NCBI RefSeq assembly: GCF_000426365.1
Contig: NZ_AUFF01000006.1
Coordinates: 119,159-183,158 of the forward strand
Direction of reading: 5' to 3'
Source of the DNA: Arenimonas composti TR7-09 = DSM 18010
GTDB lineage: Bacteria; Pseudomonadota; Gammaproteobacteria; Xanthomonadales; Xanthomonadaceae
DNA: 64,000 nt
Part shown: piece by piece, positions 16,303-27,121 of the stretch
Position numbering within the stretch: the stretch's first letter is position 1
Layout: each line of letters begins with the position of its first letter
Made by a program: the position numbers and the translations under genes
The notes under the pieces: generated by a model
What the model was told of the DNA's origin: nothing
The model's database searches: none
Seen by the model: only the letters and a program-made list of their open reading frames with translations

Positions 16303-18038
16303 TGCGCCGCTTCGCCGCCCTGTTCCAGCGCCTCGACCGCAGCACCGCGACCGCCGACAAGCGCGCCGCGCTGGTCGACTACTTCCGTGACGTGCCGCCG
16401 CGCGACGCCGCCTGGGGGCTGTACCTGCTCGCCGGCGGCAAGATCGGCGGCGCGAAGGCGAAGATCGCCGGCACCGGCGAGCTGCGCGCGTGGATCGCCG
16501 AGGCGTCGGGCACGCCGGACTGGCTCGTCGAAGCCAGCCACCATCATGTCGGCGACCTCGCCGAGACGCTCACGCTGCTGCTCGACGACCCGCCGGCGGA
16601 AGACGAGCGGCCGCTGCACGCGTGGATCGAGGACGTGCTGCTCGCCGTCGCCAACGCCGACGAAGCGACCCGCCGCGCCGCGATCGTGCGCGGCTGGCGC
16701 ACGCTGCGCGCCGACGCGCGGCTGGTCTTCAACAAGCTGCTGACCGGCGCGCTCCGCATCGGCGTGTCGCAGCGGCTGGTGCAGCAGGCGCTGGCGGAAC
16801 TGAGCGGCATCGACATCGCGCTGATCGCGCAGCGCATGCTCGGCGCGTGGACGCCGTCGCCGGATTTCCTGGCGTCGCTGCTGTCGCCGGACGCGCAGCC
16901 GGGCGACCGCAGCCAGCCGTATCCGTTCTTCCTCGCGTCGCCGCTGGAGAAAGGCGTCGACGAACTCGGGGACGTCGGCGACTGGCTGCTGGAGTGGAAA
17001 TGGGACGGTATCCGCCTGCAGCTGATCCGCCGTGGCGGCGACATCGCGCTGTGGTCGCGCGGCGAGGAGCGGCTCGACGGCCGCTTCCCCGAGATCGAGC
17101 AGGCGGCGGCGACGCTGCCGCGCGACGCGGTGATCGACGGCGAACTGCTCGGCTGGCGCGACGGCGACGCGCCGCTGCCGTTCACCGCGCTGCAGACACG
17201 CATCCAGCGCCGCAAGCCCGGCCCGAAGGTGCTGGCCGACACGCCGGTGCGCGTGCTCGCCTACGACCTGCTCGAACTCGACGGCGAGGACCTGCGCGAA
17301 CGCCCGCTGCACGCGCGTCGCGCCGCGCTCGAGGCGCTGCTCGCGGAACATGCCGATCCGCGCCTGGTCGTCTCGCCGCAGGTGCGGGTGCCGGATTGGG
17401 CCGCCGCCGCGGCGCTGCGCGAAGGCTCGCGCGATCGCGGTGTCGAGGGCCTGATGCTCAAGCGCCGCGACTCGCCGTACCAGAGCGGCCGCCGCCGCGG
17501 CGACTGGTGGAAGTGGAAGATCGACCCGTTGACGATCGACGCAGTGCTGATCTACGCCCAGTCCGGCCACGGCCGCCGCAGCACGCTCTACACCGACTAC
17601 ACGTTCGGCCTCTGGGACGGCGATGCGCTCGTGCCGGTCGCGAAGGCCTATTCGGGCCTCGACGACGCCGAGATCCTGAAGCTCGACCGCTGGATCCGCA
17701 GCCACACGCTCGAACGCTTCGGGCCGGTGCGCGCGGTCGAGCCGCTGCACGTGTTCGAACTCGGCTTCGAGGCCGTGAACGCCTCCGCCCGCCACAAGTC
17801 CGGCATCGCCGTGCGCTTCCCGCGCATCCTGCGCTGGCGCCACGACAAACCCGCCGCCGAAGCCGACCGCCTCGCCACCCTCCGCGCCCTCGCCACCGCC
17901 CCCGCCCCCGTAGGAGCGCCTTCAGGCGCGATCACCAGCAATGCAGGAGCGCCTTCAGGCGCGATCGCTTCTGACGCCGTCGGGGCCGACAAGACGATCG
18001 CGCCTGAAGGCGCTCCTACAGGGCGCGGGCGCCGATGA
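16302..18038 (+). CDS. ATP-dependent DNA ligase (ligase-associated repair cluster), with repeat-encoded tail
   Basis: 578 residues. The N-terminal DNA-binding domain (about 1-200) is followed by the adenylation domain with nucleophile lysine K233 in EWKWDGIRLQL, motif III VIDGELLGW, motif IV EGLMLKR, motif V WWKWKI, and an OB-fold. Seals nicks using ATP in DNA repair. Residues 537-578 (VGAPSGAITSN...APEGAPTG) are not ligase: they are translated from three REP units (17910-17932, about 17943-17965, inverted 17997-18019). The real domain ends near residue 536. The stop lies downstream of the helicase start at 18035, so the genes overlap. Confidence 0.93.
   Translation: MRRFAALFQRLDRSTATADKRAALVDYFRDVPPRDAAWGLYLLAGGKIGGAKAKIAGTGELRAWIAEASGTPDWLVEASHHHVGDLAETLTLLLDDPPAEDERPLHAWIEDVLLAVANADEATRRAAIVRGWRTLRADARLVFNKLLTGALRIGVSQRLVQQALAELSGIDIALIAQRMLGAWTPSPDFLASLLSPDAQPGDRSQPYPFFLASPLEKGVDELGDVGDWLLEWKWDGIRLQLIRRGGDIALWSRGEERLDGRFPEIEQAAATLPRDAVIDGELLGWRDGDAPLPFTALQTRIQRRKPGPKVLADTPVRVLAYDLLELDGEDLRERPLHARRAALEALLAEHADPRLVVSPQVRVPDWAAAAALREGSRDRGVEGLMLKRRDSPYQSGRRRGDWWKWKIDPLTIDAVLIYAQSGHGRRSTLYTDYTFGLWDGDALVPVAKAYSGLDDAEILKLDRWIRSHTLERFGPVRAVEPLHVFELGFEAVNASARHKSGIAVRFPRILRWRHDKPAAEADRLATLRALATAPAPVGAPSGAITSNAGAPSGAIASDAVGADKTIAPEGAPTGRGRR
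17910..18019. repeat. Three REP units inside the 3' end of the ligase gene
   Basis: Two direct units (GTAGGAGCGCCTTCAGGCGC at 17910; GCAGGAGCGCCTTCAGGCGC at 17943) and one inverted unit (ATCGCGCCTGAAGGCGCTCC at 17997). All are read through in frame, adding about 42 residues to the ligase. Confidence 0.9.
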
Positions 18039-20704
18039 GGTTCCGCAAGGCCGACGAACCGCTGCGCGCCTGGTTCGCCGCACGCGGCTGGAAACCCGCG
18101 CCCTTCCAGCGCGACGCCTGGCAGCGCTGGCTCGCCGGCGAATCCGGCCTGATCCACACCCCCACCGGCAGCGGCAAGACCCTCGCCGCCCTCGGTGGCC
18201 CAATCCTTGACGCGCTTCGCGAATCGAACAACCGCGTAGCTCATTCGCCCGCCGACGGATCTCCGATGGCCGGGGCGTGCGGCGCGCGCGTCGGACCTTC
18301 GGCGACACGGACGTCGCCGAAGAGCCCCCATGGACGGGTTCACCGCGTGTCCGGCGCGCGCGCTGCACGCCCCGGCCGGCCGACGAAACCGAAAGCGGGC
18401 GAAAGGGCCCTGCGCCTGCTGTGGGTCACGCCGCTGAAGGCACTGGCCAACGATTCGTTGCGCGCGATCCGCGACGTCGCCGAAGGCGGCGGCCTCGACT
18501 GGGTGGTGGCCCTGCGCACCGGCGACGCCAGCGCGAAGGACCGCCGCCTCGCGCGCGCCGGCAAGCTCGACGTGCTGGTCACCACGCCCGAATCGCTGTC
18601 GCTGCTGCTGTCGTATCCCGACACCGCGCCGACCCTCGCCTCGCTGCGCGGCATCGTCGTCGACGAATGGCACGAACTGCTCGGCAACAAGCGCGGCGTG
18701 CTGCTGCAGCTGGCGCTGGCACGCGTCCGCGCCCTCGCGCCCGACGTGCGCACCTGGGGCCTCTCGGCGACGCTCGGCAACCTCGACGAAGCCCGCGACG
18801 TGCTGCTGCCGCACGCGCCCGGCGCCGCCATCGTCAGCGGTCCGGAGCCGCGGCCGCTGCAGCTCGACACCCTGCTGCCGGACAGCGGCGAGCGCTTCCC
18901 CTGGGCCGGCCACCTCGGCCTGTCGCAGCTGCCGCGGGTGATCGAACGCATCCGCGCCGCACGCACGACGCTGCTGTTCACCAACACCCGCTCGCAGGCC
19001 GAGCTCTGGCACCGCGCGCTCGACGCCACCTGGCTCGAGGAACCGGGCACGCTGGCCCTGCACCACGGCTCGCTCGACCCGAAGCTGCGCGCCGCCGCCG
19101 AGCAGGGCCTGCGCGAGGGCCGCGTGCGCTGCGTGGTGGCGACCTCGAGCCTCGACCTCGGCGTCGATTTCCCGACCGTCGACCAGGTGCTGCAGCTCGG
19201 CAGCCCGAAGGGCATCGCCCGGCTGCTGCAGCGCGCCGGCCGTTCGCGGCACCGGCCCGGCGAAAGCGGCCACATCACCTGCGTGCCGACGCATGCGCTG
19301 GAACTGGTCGAATACGCGGCGGTGCGGGCGGCACTGGCGGCCGGACGCATGGAGGCGCGGCCGCCGCCGCGGCTGTCGCTCGACGTGCTGGCGCAGCACT
19401 GCGTGACGCTGGCGCTCGGCGGCGGCTTCGACGCCGACGCGCTGTACGCCGAGGTGCGCGGCACGCATGCCTTCGCCGAACTCGCGCCGGACACCTGGCG
19501 CGAGCTGCTCGACTTCCTGGTGCAGGGCGGCCGCGCGCTCGAGCACTACCCGGAATACCGCCGCGTGGTGCGCGACGACGACGGCCGCTACCGCGTGCAC
19601 GACCGGCGCATCGCCTTCCGCCACCGGCTGTCGATCGGCACGATCACCAGCGACGGCATGGTGGCGGTGAAGTTCGCGAAGGGTGGCGGTCTCGGCGCGG
19701 TCGAGGAGGCCTTCATCGGCCGCCTGAAGCCACGCGATCGTTTCCAGTTCGCCGGCCGCACGCTGGAGCTGGTGCGGCTGCAGGACATGGTCGCGATCGT
19801 GCGGATCGCGAAGGCCGGCGACGGCGCGGTGCCGCGCTGGCTCGGCGGCCGGCTGCCGCTGTCGGGCGAGCTCGGGCGCGAGATGGAGGCGTTGTTCGCC
19901 GCGCCGCCGGCGGCGCCGGAGATGCGCGCACTGGCGCCACTGCTGGCGCTGCAGGCGCGCCGCGCCGCATTGCCGCGGCCGGGCGTGCTGCTGGCCGAAC
20001 TGCACCGCGTGCGCGGCATCAGCCACCTGTGCGTGTTCCCGTTCGCGGGGCGTGCCGTGCACGAGGGCCTCGCGGCACTGCTCGCGCGGCGCTGGGGCAG
20101 GATGTCGCCGAACACCTTCGCGTATGCGGCCACCGACTACGGCTTCGTGCTGTCGGCGCAGGCCGCCGCCGACATCGATGCCGATGGCCTGCACGCGCTG
20201 CTCGGTGAACACGATCTGCTCGACGACCTCGGCGAGGCGATGAACCTCGGCGAGCTGGCGCGGCGGCAGTTCCGTGAGGTCGCGCGCATCGCCGGCCTGC
20301 TGCCGCCGTCGCTGCCGGGACGGGCGCCGCGCTCGCTGCGGGCGCTGCAGGCCTCGGCCGGGCTGATCCACGACGTGCTGCGCCGCTACGACCCCGAGCA
20401 CCTGCTGCTGCGCCAGGCGGAGCGCGAAGTGCTCAGCGGCCAGCTCGAACTGCAGCGCCTGCAGGCCGTGCTGGCCGACTGCCGCAGCCGCCGGCTCGAA
20501 CTGCACCGCCCGCCGGCGCTGACCCCGCTGGCCTTCCCCCTCTGGGCCGAAACGATGCGCAGCCAGCTCAGCACCGAGGACTGGAAAACCCGCGTGCAAC
20601 GCGCCGCCGACCAACTGGAATCCGGGACGTACACCGTTAAGCGGGCGCACGAGCGCACCCGCTTAACGGTGTACGTCCCGGGCGCGCCGGGCGCGTCGTC
20701 ATGA
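18035..20704 (+). CDS. Ligase-associated DEXH-box helicase (Lhr-core type) with in-frame insertion
   Basis: 889 residues; ATP-dependent helicase partner of the ligase. Walker A HTPTGSGKT at 41-49, motif Ia WVTPLKALAND, DEWH at 210-213, motif III LSATLGN, motif IV LLFTNTRSQAE, motif V SSLDLGVDFP and motif VI LLQRAGRSRHR, then the Lhr-type winged-helix and WYL-like C-region. Residues about 64-122, between motifs I and Ia, are a low-complexity insert that coincides with an inverted-repeat element at 18268-18377. The last 26 residues come from a palindrome at 20622-20681. Both keep the frame open. The helicase motifs are intact, so it may remain active. Confidence 0.9.
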   Translation: MRFRKADEPLRAWFAARGWKPAPFQRDAWQRWLAGESGLIHTPTGSGKTLAALGGPILDALRESNNRVAHSPADGSPMAGACGARVGPSATRTSPKSPHGRVHRVSGARAARPGRPTKPKAGERALRLLWVTPLKALANDSLRAIRDVAEGGGLDWVVALRTGDASAKDRRLARAGKLDVLVTTPESLSLLLSYPDTAPTLASLRGIVVDEWHELLGNKRGVLLQLALARVRALAPDVRTWGLSATLGNLDEARDVLLPHAPGAAIVSGPEPRPLQLDTLLPDSGERFPWAGHLGLSQLPRVIERIRAARTTLLFTNTRSQAELWHRALDATWLEEPGTLALHHGSLDPKLRAAAEQGLREGRVRCVVATSSLDLGVDFPTVDQVLQLGSPKGIARLLQRAGRSRHRPGESGHITCVPTHALELVEYAAVRAALAAGRMEARPPPRLSLDVLAQHCVTLALGGGFDADALYAEVRGTHAFAELAPDTWRELLDFLVQGGRALEHYPEYRRVVRDDDGRYRVHDRRIAFRHRLSIGTITSDGMVAVKFAKGGGLGAVEEAFIGRLKPRDRFQFAGRTLELVRLQDMVAIVRIAKAGDGAVPRWLGGRLPLSGELGREMEALFAAPPAAPEMRALAPLLALQARRAALPRPGVLLAELHRVRGISHLCVFPFAGRAVHEGLAALLARRWGRMSPNTFAYAATDYGFVLSAQAAADIDADGLHALLGEHDLLDDLGEAMNLGELARRQFREVARIAGLLPPSLPGRAPRSLRALQASAGLIHDVLRRYDPEHLLLRQAEREVLSGQLELQRLQAVLADCRSRRLELHRPPALTPLAFPLWAETMRSQLSTEDWKTRVQRAADQLESGTYTVKRAHERTRLTVYVPGAPGASS
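18268..18377. repeat. Inverted-repeat element inserted in frame within the helicase gene
   Basis: Outer arms of 29 bp (18268-18296 and 18349-18377) are complementary with two mismatches. An inner hairpin TTCGGCGAC / GTCGCCGAA occupies 18298-18321, and the phrase CATGGACGGGTTCACCGCGT follows it. It encodes low-complexity protein between helicase motifs I and Ia. Confidence 0.85.
20622..20681. repeat. Perfect palindrome in the 3' end of the helicase gene
   Basis: CCGGGACGTACACCGTTAAG at 20622 is mirrored by CTTAACGGTGTACGTCCCGG ending at 20681, with arms of about 24 bp. It shares the core TTAACGGTGT with the element at 55241. It lies inside coding sequence and encodes the repetitive tail GTYTVKRAHERTRLTVYVPG. 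Confidence 0.85.
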
Positions 20705-21345
20705 GGGTCGAGGTTGCCGGGGAGGAGCTGCAGCTGCTCGGCGAGCGCGCGCTGTTCTGGCCCGCGCGCCGCCGCCTGCTGCTCGCCGACCTGCACCTCG
20801 GCAAGGCCGACGCCTTCCGTCGCGCCGGCATCGGTCTGCCGAGCGGCGGCACCGCCGCCGACCTCGCCCGCATCGGCGGCCTGCTCGACAGCACCGGCGC
20901 GCGATCGCTGTGGGTACTCGGCGACCTGCTGCACGGCGATCCCTCGCCGCGGCGCTGGCGCGCGGCCTGGGATCACTTCCGCGCCGCCCGTCCGGCGCTG
21001 GAGCTCGTCGTGGTCGCCGGCAACCACGACCGCGCCCTGGCGGACGCCGGTCTCGACGTGACCATCCTCGACGAAGCCGCCGACGGCCCCTTCGTGCTCC
21101 GCCACGAACCCGCGCGCCAGCCCGGCGCCACCGTGATCTGCGGCCACCTGCACCCGGTGCTGCTGCTGCCGGGGCTGCCGCGGCGCTGGCCGGCCTTCGT
21201 GCTCGAGCCGGGCCTGCTGCAATTGCCGGCGTTCTCGCTGTTCACCGGCGGCGTGCCGGTGCCGGCGGCGACGGGGCGGCGGCGCTATGCCTGCGTCGAG
21301 GGCAGCGTGGTCGCGGTGGACGTCGCCGCCGACCGGCTGTCTTAG
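20701..21345 (+). CDS. pdeM: Ligase-associated metallophosphoesterase PdeM
   Basis: 214 residues. Calcineurin-like motifs in order: ADLHLGK (29-35), GDLLHG, GNHD, and GHLHP. This is the fourth member of the ligase-associated DNA damage response cluster, a predicted nuclease or phosphodiesterase. The ATG at 20701 overlaps the helicase stop (ATGA-type junction), so the four repair genes form one coupled unit. Confidence 0.9.
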   Translation: MRVEVAGEELQLLGERALFWPARRRLLLADLHLGKADAFRRAGIGLPSGGTAADLARIGGLLDSTGARSLWVLGDLLHGDPSPRRWRAAWDHFRAARPALELVVVAGNHDRALADAGLDVTILDEAADGPFVLRHEPARQPGATVICGHLHPVLLLPGLPRRWPAFVLEPGLLQLPAFSLFTGGVPVPAATGRRRYACVEGSVVAVDVAADRLS

Positions 21346-21372
21346 ACTGGTCGCGGAAGAAGGGAGATCTTG

Positions 21373-22367
<995 letters not shown>

Positions 22368-22371
<4 letters not shown>

Positions 22372-24542
22372 GCGCAGCCGCCGGCGAAGACGGCCAGGAC
22401 GCCGCCGCCCGCATCGCCGCGCTCGAGGCCGAGCTCGCCGAAGCCCGCCGCGCCGCCGAGCTGCAGCGCGCGCTGTACGAGATCGCCGCGCTGCCGGCGG
22501 CGGAGAACCTCGGCGCCGCCCACTACGCCCGCCTGCACGCGGCCGTGAACCGCCTGATGGACGCGCGCAACTTCGTGATCGCGCTCTACGACGAGAAACG
22601 TGGGCTGATCCGCGAGGAATACCTGGTCGACCAGAACCCCGACGAGCGCATGGAGGTCTTTCCGTTCGGCGAGGGCATGTCGTCGCTGGTGATCCGCAGC
22701 CGCCGTCCCTGGTTGCTGGACCAGGCCGCGTTCCACGCGCACGTCGCCGCGGGCGACATCGTCGCGCCGCGCGGTTCGATCGACTTCCACAGCTGGATGG
22801 GCGTGCCGCTGCTCGCCGAGGACACCGTCTACGGCCTGATCATCGTGCAGAGCTACGACCCGGCGGTGACCTACACGCCGGCCGACCTGGAGTTGCTCGT
22901 CTTCGTCGCCGGCCACGTCGCCAACCTGATCGTGCGCCGGCGCGCGCACCGCGCGCTGACCCAGGCCCTCGACGAGGTGCAGCAGTCGGCGGAAACCCTG
23001 CGCATGGTCGGCGACATCGGCAAGGACCTGACCGCCCAGCTCGACGTGCTGGCGATCTGTCGCACGCTCGAGCGCCATTTCGCCGAGTCGATGCCCTGCG
23101 ACGCGTTCGGCGTCGCCCTGCTGTCGGCCGACGGCGGCCACCTGCACTACGTCTATTACGTCGAGGACGGGGTCGTCGATACGACCAATGCCTTCCCGAT
23201 GGACCACCCGACCTCGCTGGCGGTGGCGACGCTGCGCGAGGACCGCGAACTGACGCTGTACAACGAGGCCCGCCTCGACGCCGCGCCGGACGCCCAGAGC
23301 CTCGCGCCCGGCGCGCCGATCCTGTCGGCGGTGTTCCGGCCGCTGATCGCCAACGGCCGCCGCATCGGCGTCGTCACCGTGCAGAGCCACCAGACCGACG
23401 CCTACCGGCCGCGGCATCTGGAAGTGTTCCGTTCGGCGGCGGCGTTCGCGGCGATCGCGCTCGCGAATGCCGACGCCTACCGCGCGGCCGAAACCGCGCG
23501 CGAACAGGCCGCGCAGGCGCTGGCCGAACTCCGCCAGGCCGAGGCGCAGCTGGTGCACGCGGAGAAGATGGCGGCGCTCGGCCAGCTGATCGCCGGTGTC
23601 GCGCACGAGATCAACACCCCGATCGGCGCGATCAAGTCCAGCGGCCAGAGCATCGTCGGCGCCACCGAAAGCGCGCTGAGCGGCATGCCGAAGCTGCTGG
23701 TCCGCCTCGACGACGGCGACCGCCGGCGCTTCTTCGACCTGATCTCGCGCGCCAGCCGGACGCGCACCGTGCTGAGCACCCGCGAGGAGCGCGCGATCGT
23801 GCGCGAACTCGCCACCCGGCTCGAGGCGCTCGGCATCGCCCAGGCCCGCCACCGCGCCGGCCTGCTGGCGCAGCTGCAGGCCCAGGACGGCCTCGACGAG
23901 GTCCTGCCGCTGCTGCGCCACCCCGAAGCGGACGCGATCCTCGACAACGCCTGGGGCATCGCGACGATCGTCGCCAATGCCGACAACATCAACATCGCGG
24001 TCGACCGCGTCGCCAAGATCGTGTTCGCGCTGAAGGCGTTCTCGCGCTCGGACGGCGCCGAGGTGTGGAGCACCGTCGACCTGCGCGACGGTATCGAGAC
24101 GGTGCTGACGCTCTACCGCAACCAGATCCGCCACGGCGTCGACCTGGTACGCGAGTTCGCCGACGACGTGCCGCCCGTGCACTGCCAGCCCGACGAGCTC
24201 AACCAGGTCTGGACCAATCTCGTGCACAACGCGCTGCAGGCGATGGAGCATCGTGGCCGGCTGACGATCGCGCTGCGCCGCGCCGGTGGCGACGCGGTCG
24301 CGGTCGCGGTCGGCGACACCGGACGCGGCATTCCGGAAGCGATCCGTGCGCGCATCTTCGATCCCTTCTTCACCACGAAGGCGGCCGGCGAGGGCACCGG
24401 CCTCGGCCTCGACATCGTGCGCAAGATCGTCGAGCGCCACGGCGGCCGCATCGACGTCGACAGCGAAGTGGACCGCGGCACGACGTTCACGGTGACCCTC
24501 CCCGTCGCCGGCCCGAATGCGGCGTCGCGCGACTCGGGCTGA
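22368..24542 (+). CDS. Cytosolic histidine kinase with two GAF domains
   Basis: 724 residues. A short N-terminal coiled coil, GAF 1 (about 35-190), GAF 2 (about 215-370), a linker helix, then a kinase core with H413 in GVAHEINTPIGAIKSSGQS, an unusually long insertion between the H-box and the N-box (about 430-560, charged helices including REERAIVRELATRLEALG), N-box NQVWTNLVHNALQAM, GDTGRGIP and TGLGLDIVRKIVERHGG. No membrane segment is present. The overlapping GTGA with the upstream response regulator suggests it controls that diguanylate cyclase. The GAF ligand is unknown. Confidence 0.9.
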
Positions 24543-24605
24543 CGCGCACGCCGCATTCACGCGGATTCACCCAACGTGCACATCCCGGCGAGTGGGAGGG
24601 GCGCG

Positions 24606-26534
24606 ATGCGAAACGGGTCGGAGAAGCGGGGGAGGCGCGCGTCGCCGGCGGTCGCGCTGCTGGCGATGGCCGGCCTGCTGGCCGCGCCGGGCGCCGCGAC
24701 CGCGGACACCGGCCGCGACGCCCTCGACGACCTGCTCGAGCGCAGCCTCGAGGACCTCGCCGACGTCGAGGTGACGGGCGGCAGCCGGCGCGCGCACCGA
24801 CTCGAGGACAGCGCCGCGTCGGTGTTCGTGATCCACCGCGACGACCTGCGCCGGCACGGCATCCGTTCGCTGCCGGAGGCGCTGCGGCTGGCGCCGAACC
24901 TCGCCGTCGCGCGCCTGCACGCCAGCGGTTATGCGGTGTCGGCGCGCGGCATGAAGACCGAGCTCGGCAACAAGCTGCTGGTGCTGATCGACGGGCGGCC
25001 GGTGTACACGCCGCTGTTCGGCGGCGTGCTCTGGGACATGCAGGCGGTGCCGGTCGAGGAGATCGAGCGCATCGAGGTCGTCAGCGGCCCGGGCGCTGCG
25101 GCCTGGGGTGCGAACGCCGTCAACGGCGTGATCAACATCGTCACCCGACCGGCGATCGAGACCGCCGGCGGCTGGGCGAATGCCTGGGCCAGCGGCGAGG
25201 AACACGGCGCCGGTGTCGGTCAGGTGTTCGGCGACGACACCGCCGCGCTGCGGATTTACGCCCGCCACCGCCGCGTCGACGACGGCGCCGCGGCCGGCGG
25301 CGGCGAACTCGCCGACGGCTGGCGGCAGCAGCAGGTCGGCTTCCGCGCCGACCGGGTCCGCGGCGCCGACGAATTCACGCTGCAGGGCGACGCGCTGCGC
25401 GCCGAATCCTCGCCGCGCGTATTCGGCGCCGTCGAGTCGCGCGCCTGGAACCTGTCGGCGCATTGGCGGCACCGGCGCGACGACGGCAGCCGCTGGAATC
25501 TGCACGGCTACCTCGACGTCGTCGACCGCGACGATCCGCTGGTGATCCGCGACCGCATGCGCATCGCCGCGCTCGAATTCGTGCACGAGAGCCAGCGCGG
25601 CGCGCACCGGCTGACCTGGGGCGCCGGCCTGCGGGTCGCCCACGACGACAGCTCCCCGGGCCTGCTCGCGCAGCTGGACCCCGGCCATCGCACGCTGCGC
25701 TGGGCGCATGCCTTCGTCGCCGACCAGATCGCGCTGGGGCCGCGGCTGAGCCTGGACCTCGACCTGCGCCTGGACCACAACCCCTGGACCGGTACCGAGG
25801 TGCTGCCCTCGCTGCGCCTGGGCTGGCGGCCGCCGGAGGGCGGGCTGGTCTGGGCGGCGCTGTCGCGGGCGGTGCGCGCGCCCAGCCGCTTCGACCGCGA
25901 TTTCCATTTCCCGGCGCAACCGCCGTACGTGATCGCCGGCGGCGCAGGTTTCGATTCCGAGGTCGCCATCGTCAGCGAACTCGGCTGGCGACGCCGCCCG
26001 ACCGACTGGCTGGCGCTGTCGCTCACGGTCTTCCACCACCGTTACGAGGGCCTGCGCGGCGGCGAGCCCGGGCCCGGCGGTGCCTTCGTGATCGCCAACC
26101 GCGTCGAAGGTGCGGTCTGGGGCGCCGAGGGCTGGGCGACGGTGCGCCTGCCGCGCCGCTGGGAACTGGCGGCGGGCTTCCTCGAACTGCGCAAGGACCT
26201 GCGGTTGATGCCGGGTTTTCCCGACCCGGCGGCGGTGCGCGACCAGGGCAACGATCCGGAAACGCAGTGGTTGCTGCGCGCCAGCGTCGGCGTCGGCGAA
26301 CGCCAGCGCTTGGCGGCGTTCGCGCGCTACGTCGGCGCACTGCCGGATCCGCATGTGCCGTCCTACGTGCAGGTCGATGCGCGCTGGAGCTTCGTGCCCG
26401 GGCCGCGCACGGAATTCGGCATCGGCGTGCGCAACCTGTTCGACGCGCGCCATGCCGAACACCAGCCGGTCGGCGGCCTCGGAACGCCGGAGTTCGGTCG
26501 CACGGTCTTCGTGGACCTGAGGTTGGGATGGTGA
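24606..26534 (+). CDS. TonB-dependent receptor-like outer-membrane protein
   Basis: 642 residues, with a signal peptide (VALLAMAGLLAAPGAATA), a plug domain of about 60-190 (SVFVIHRDDLRRHGIRSLPE, GMKTELGNKLLVLIDGRPVY, IERIEVVSGPGAAAWGANAV, NGVINIVTR) and a beta-barrel ending in FVDLRLGW. No clear TonB box is visible. It is small for a siderophore receptor. GGGAGGGG precedes the ATG. The stop overlaps the start of the YfiR-like gene, so it belongs to a signalling unit with a periplasmic YfiR and a hybrid kinase rather than to iron uptake. Confidence 0.88.
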   Translation: MRNGSEKRGRRASPAVALLAMAGLLAAPGAATADTGRDALDDLLERSLEDLADVEVTGGSRRAHRLEDSAASVFVIHRDDLRRHGIRSLPEALRLAPNLAVARLHASGYAVSARGMKTELGNKLLVLIDGRPVYTPLFGGVLWDMQAVPVEEIERIEVVSGPGAAAWGANAVNGVINIVTRPAIETAGGWANAWASGEEHGAGVGQVFGDDTAALRIYARHRRVDDGAAAGGGELADGWRQQQVGFRADRVRGADEFTLQGDALRAESSPRVFGAVESRAWNLSAHWRHRRDDGSRWNLHGYLDVVDRDDPLVIRDRMRIAALEFVHESQRGAHRLTWGAGLRVAHDDSSPGLLAQLDPGHRTLRWAHAFVADQIALGPRLSLDLDLRLDHNPWTGTEVLPSLRLGWRPPEGGLVWAALSRAVRAPSRFDRDFHFPAQPPYVIAGGAGFDSEVAIVSELGWRRRPTDWLALSLTVFHHRYEGLRGGEPGPGGAFVIANRVEGAVWGAEGWATVRLPRRWELAAGFLELRKDLRLMPGFPDPAAVRDQGNDPETQWLLRASVGVGERQRLAAFARYVGALPDPHVPSYVQVDARWSFVPGPRTEFGIGVRNLFDARHAEHQPVGGLGTPEFGRTVFVDLRLGW

Positions 26535-27121
26535 GCTGGCCCCGGCGCATCGCCGCGACCCTGCTCGCCTTCGGCCTGCTGCTGCCGCTGCCGCGCCCGA
26601 CCGCGGCCGAGCCGACCGACGTCGCCAGCGTGCAGGCGGCCTATCTGGTGAATTTCGTGCGCTACACGCGCTGGCCGCAGGCGGCGCCGGCGCAGCCGCT
26701 GCAGGTCGTCGTCGTCGGTCGCGGCGAGGCGGCGCGGGCGGTGCGCGACGCTGCCCGCCGGATCGGCGCGATCGACGGCCGGCCGCTGCGCGTGCGGACG
26801 CTGGCGCTGTCGCCGCTGGCGCCGCGGCGCGGGCTGGCGGTGCCGGCACTGGCGTCCGAACTGGCCACGGCCGACGTGGTCTTCGTGCCCGACAGCCACG
26901 CGTCCTGGCACGACGCTGTCGTCGAGGTCACCGACGGCCGGCCGGTGCTGACGGTGAGCGCCGGCCGCGGCTTCGTGACCGCGGGCGGCATGTTCGAGCT
27001 GTTCGAGGAGCGCGCGCACGTGCACTTCGCGGCGAACCAGCGGGTGATCGCGCAGGCGCCGCTGCAGGTCAGCGCGCGGCTGATGTCGCTGGCGCGGCCG
27101 CTGCCGGAGACGGGGTCATGA
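26528..27121 (+). CDS. YfiR-family periplasmic protein (DUF4154)
   Basis: 197 residues with a signal peptide (LLAFGLLLPLPRPTAAEP) and the family's opening VQAAYLVNFVRYTRWP, followed by VVVVGRG, a VVFVPDS segment, and the C-terminal MFELFEERAHVHFAANQ. In Pseudomonas, YfiR is a periplasmic repressor of a membrane diguanylate cyclase. Here it is sandwiched by overlapping codons between the receptor-like gene (ATG at 26528 inside its end) and a membrane hybrid kinase, so its partner is probably the kinase. Confidence 0.88.
   Translation: MVSWPRRIAATLLAFGLLLPLPRPTAAEPTDVASVQAAYLVNFVRYTRWPQAAPAQPLQVVVVGRGEAARAVRDAARRIGAIDGRPLRVRTLALSPLAPRRGLAVPALASELATADVVFVPDSHASWHDAVVEVTDGRPVLTVSAGRGFVTAGGMFELFEERAHVHFAANQRVIAQAPLQVSARLMSLARPLPETGS

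Noticed and set aside
17648..20650. 1000-codon reverse frame opposite ligase and helicase
   Set aside because: It mirrors genes with canonical ligase and helicase motifs and has no motif of its own.
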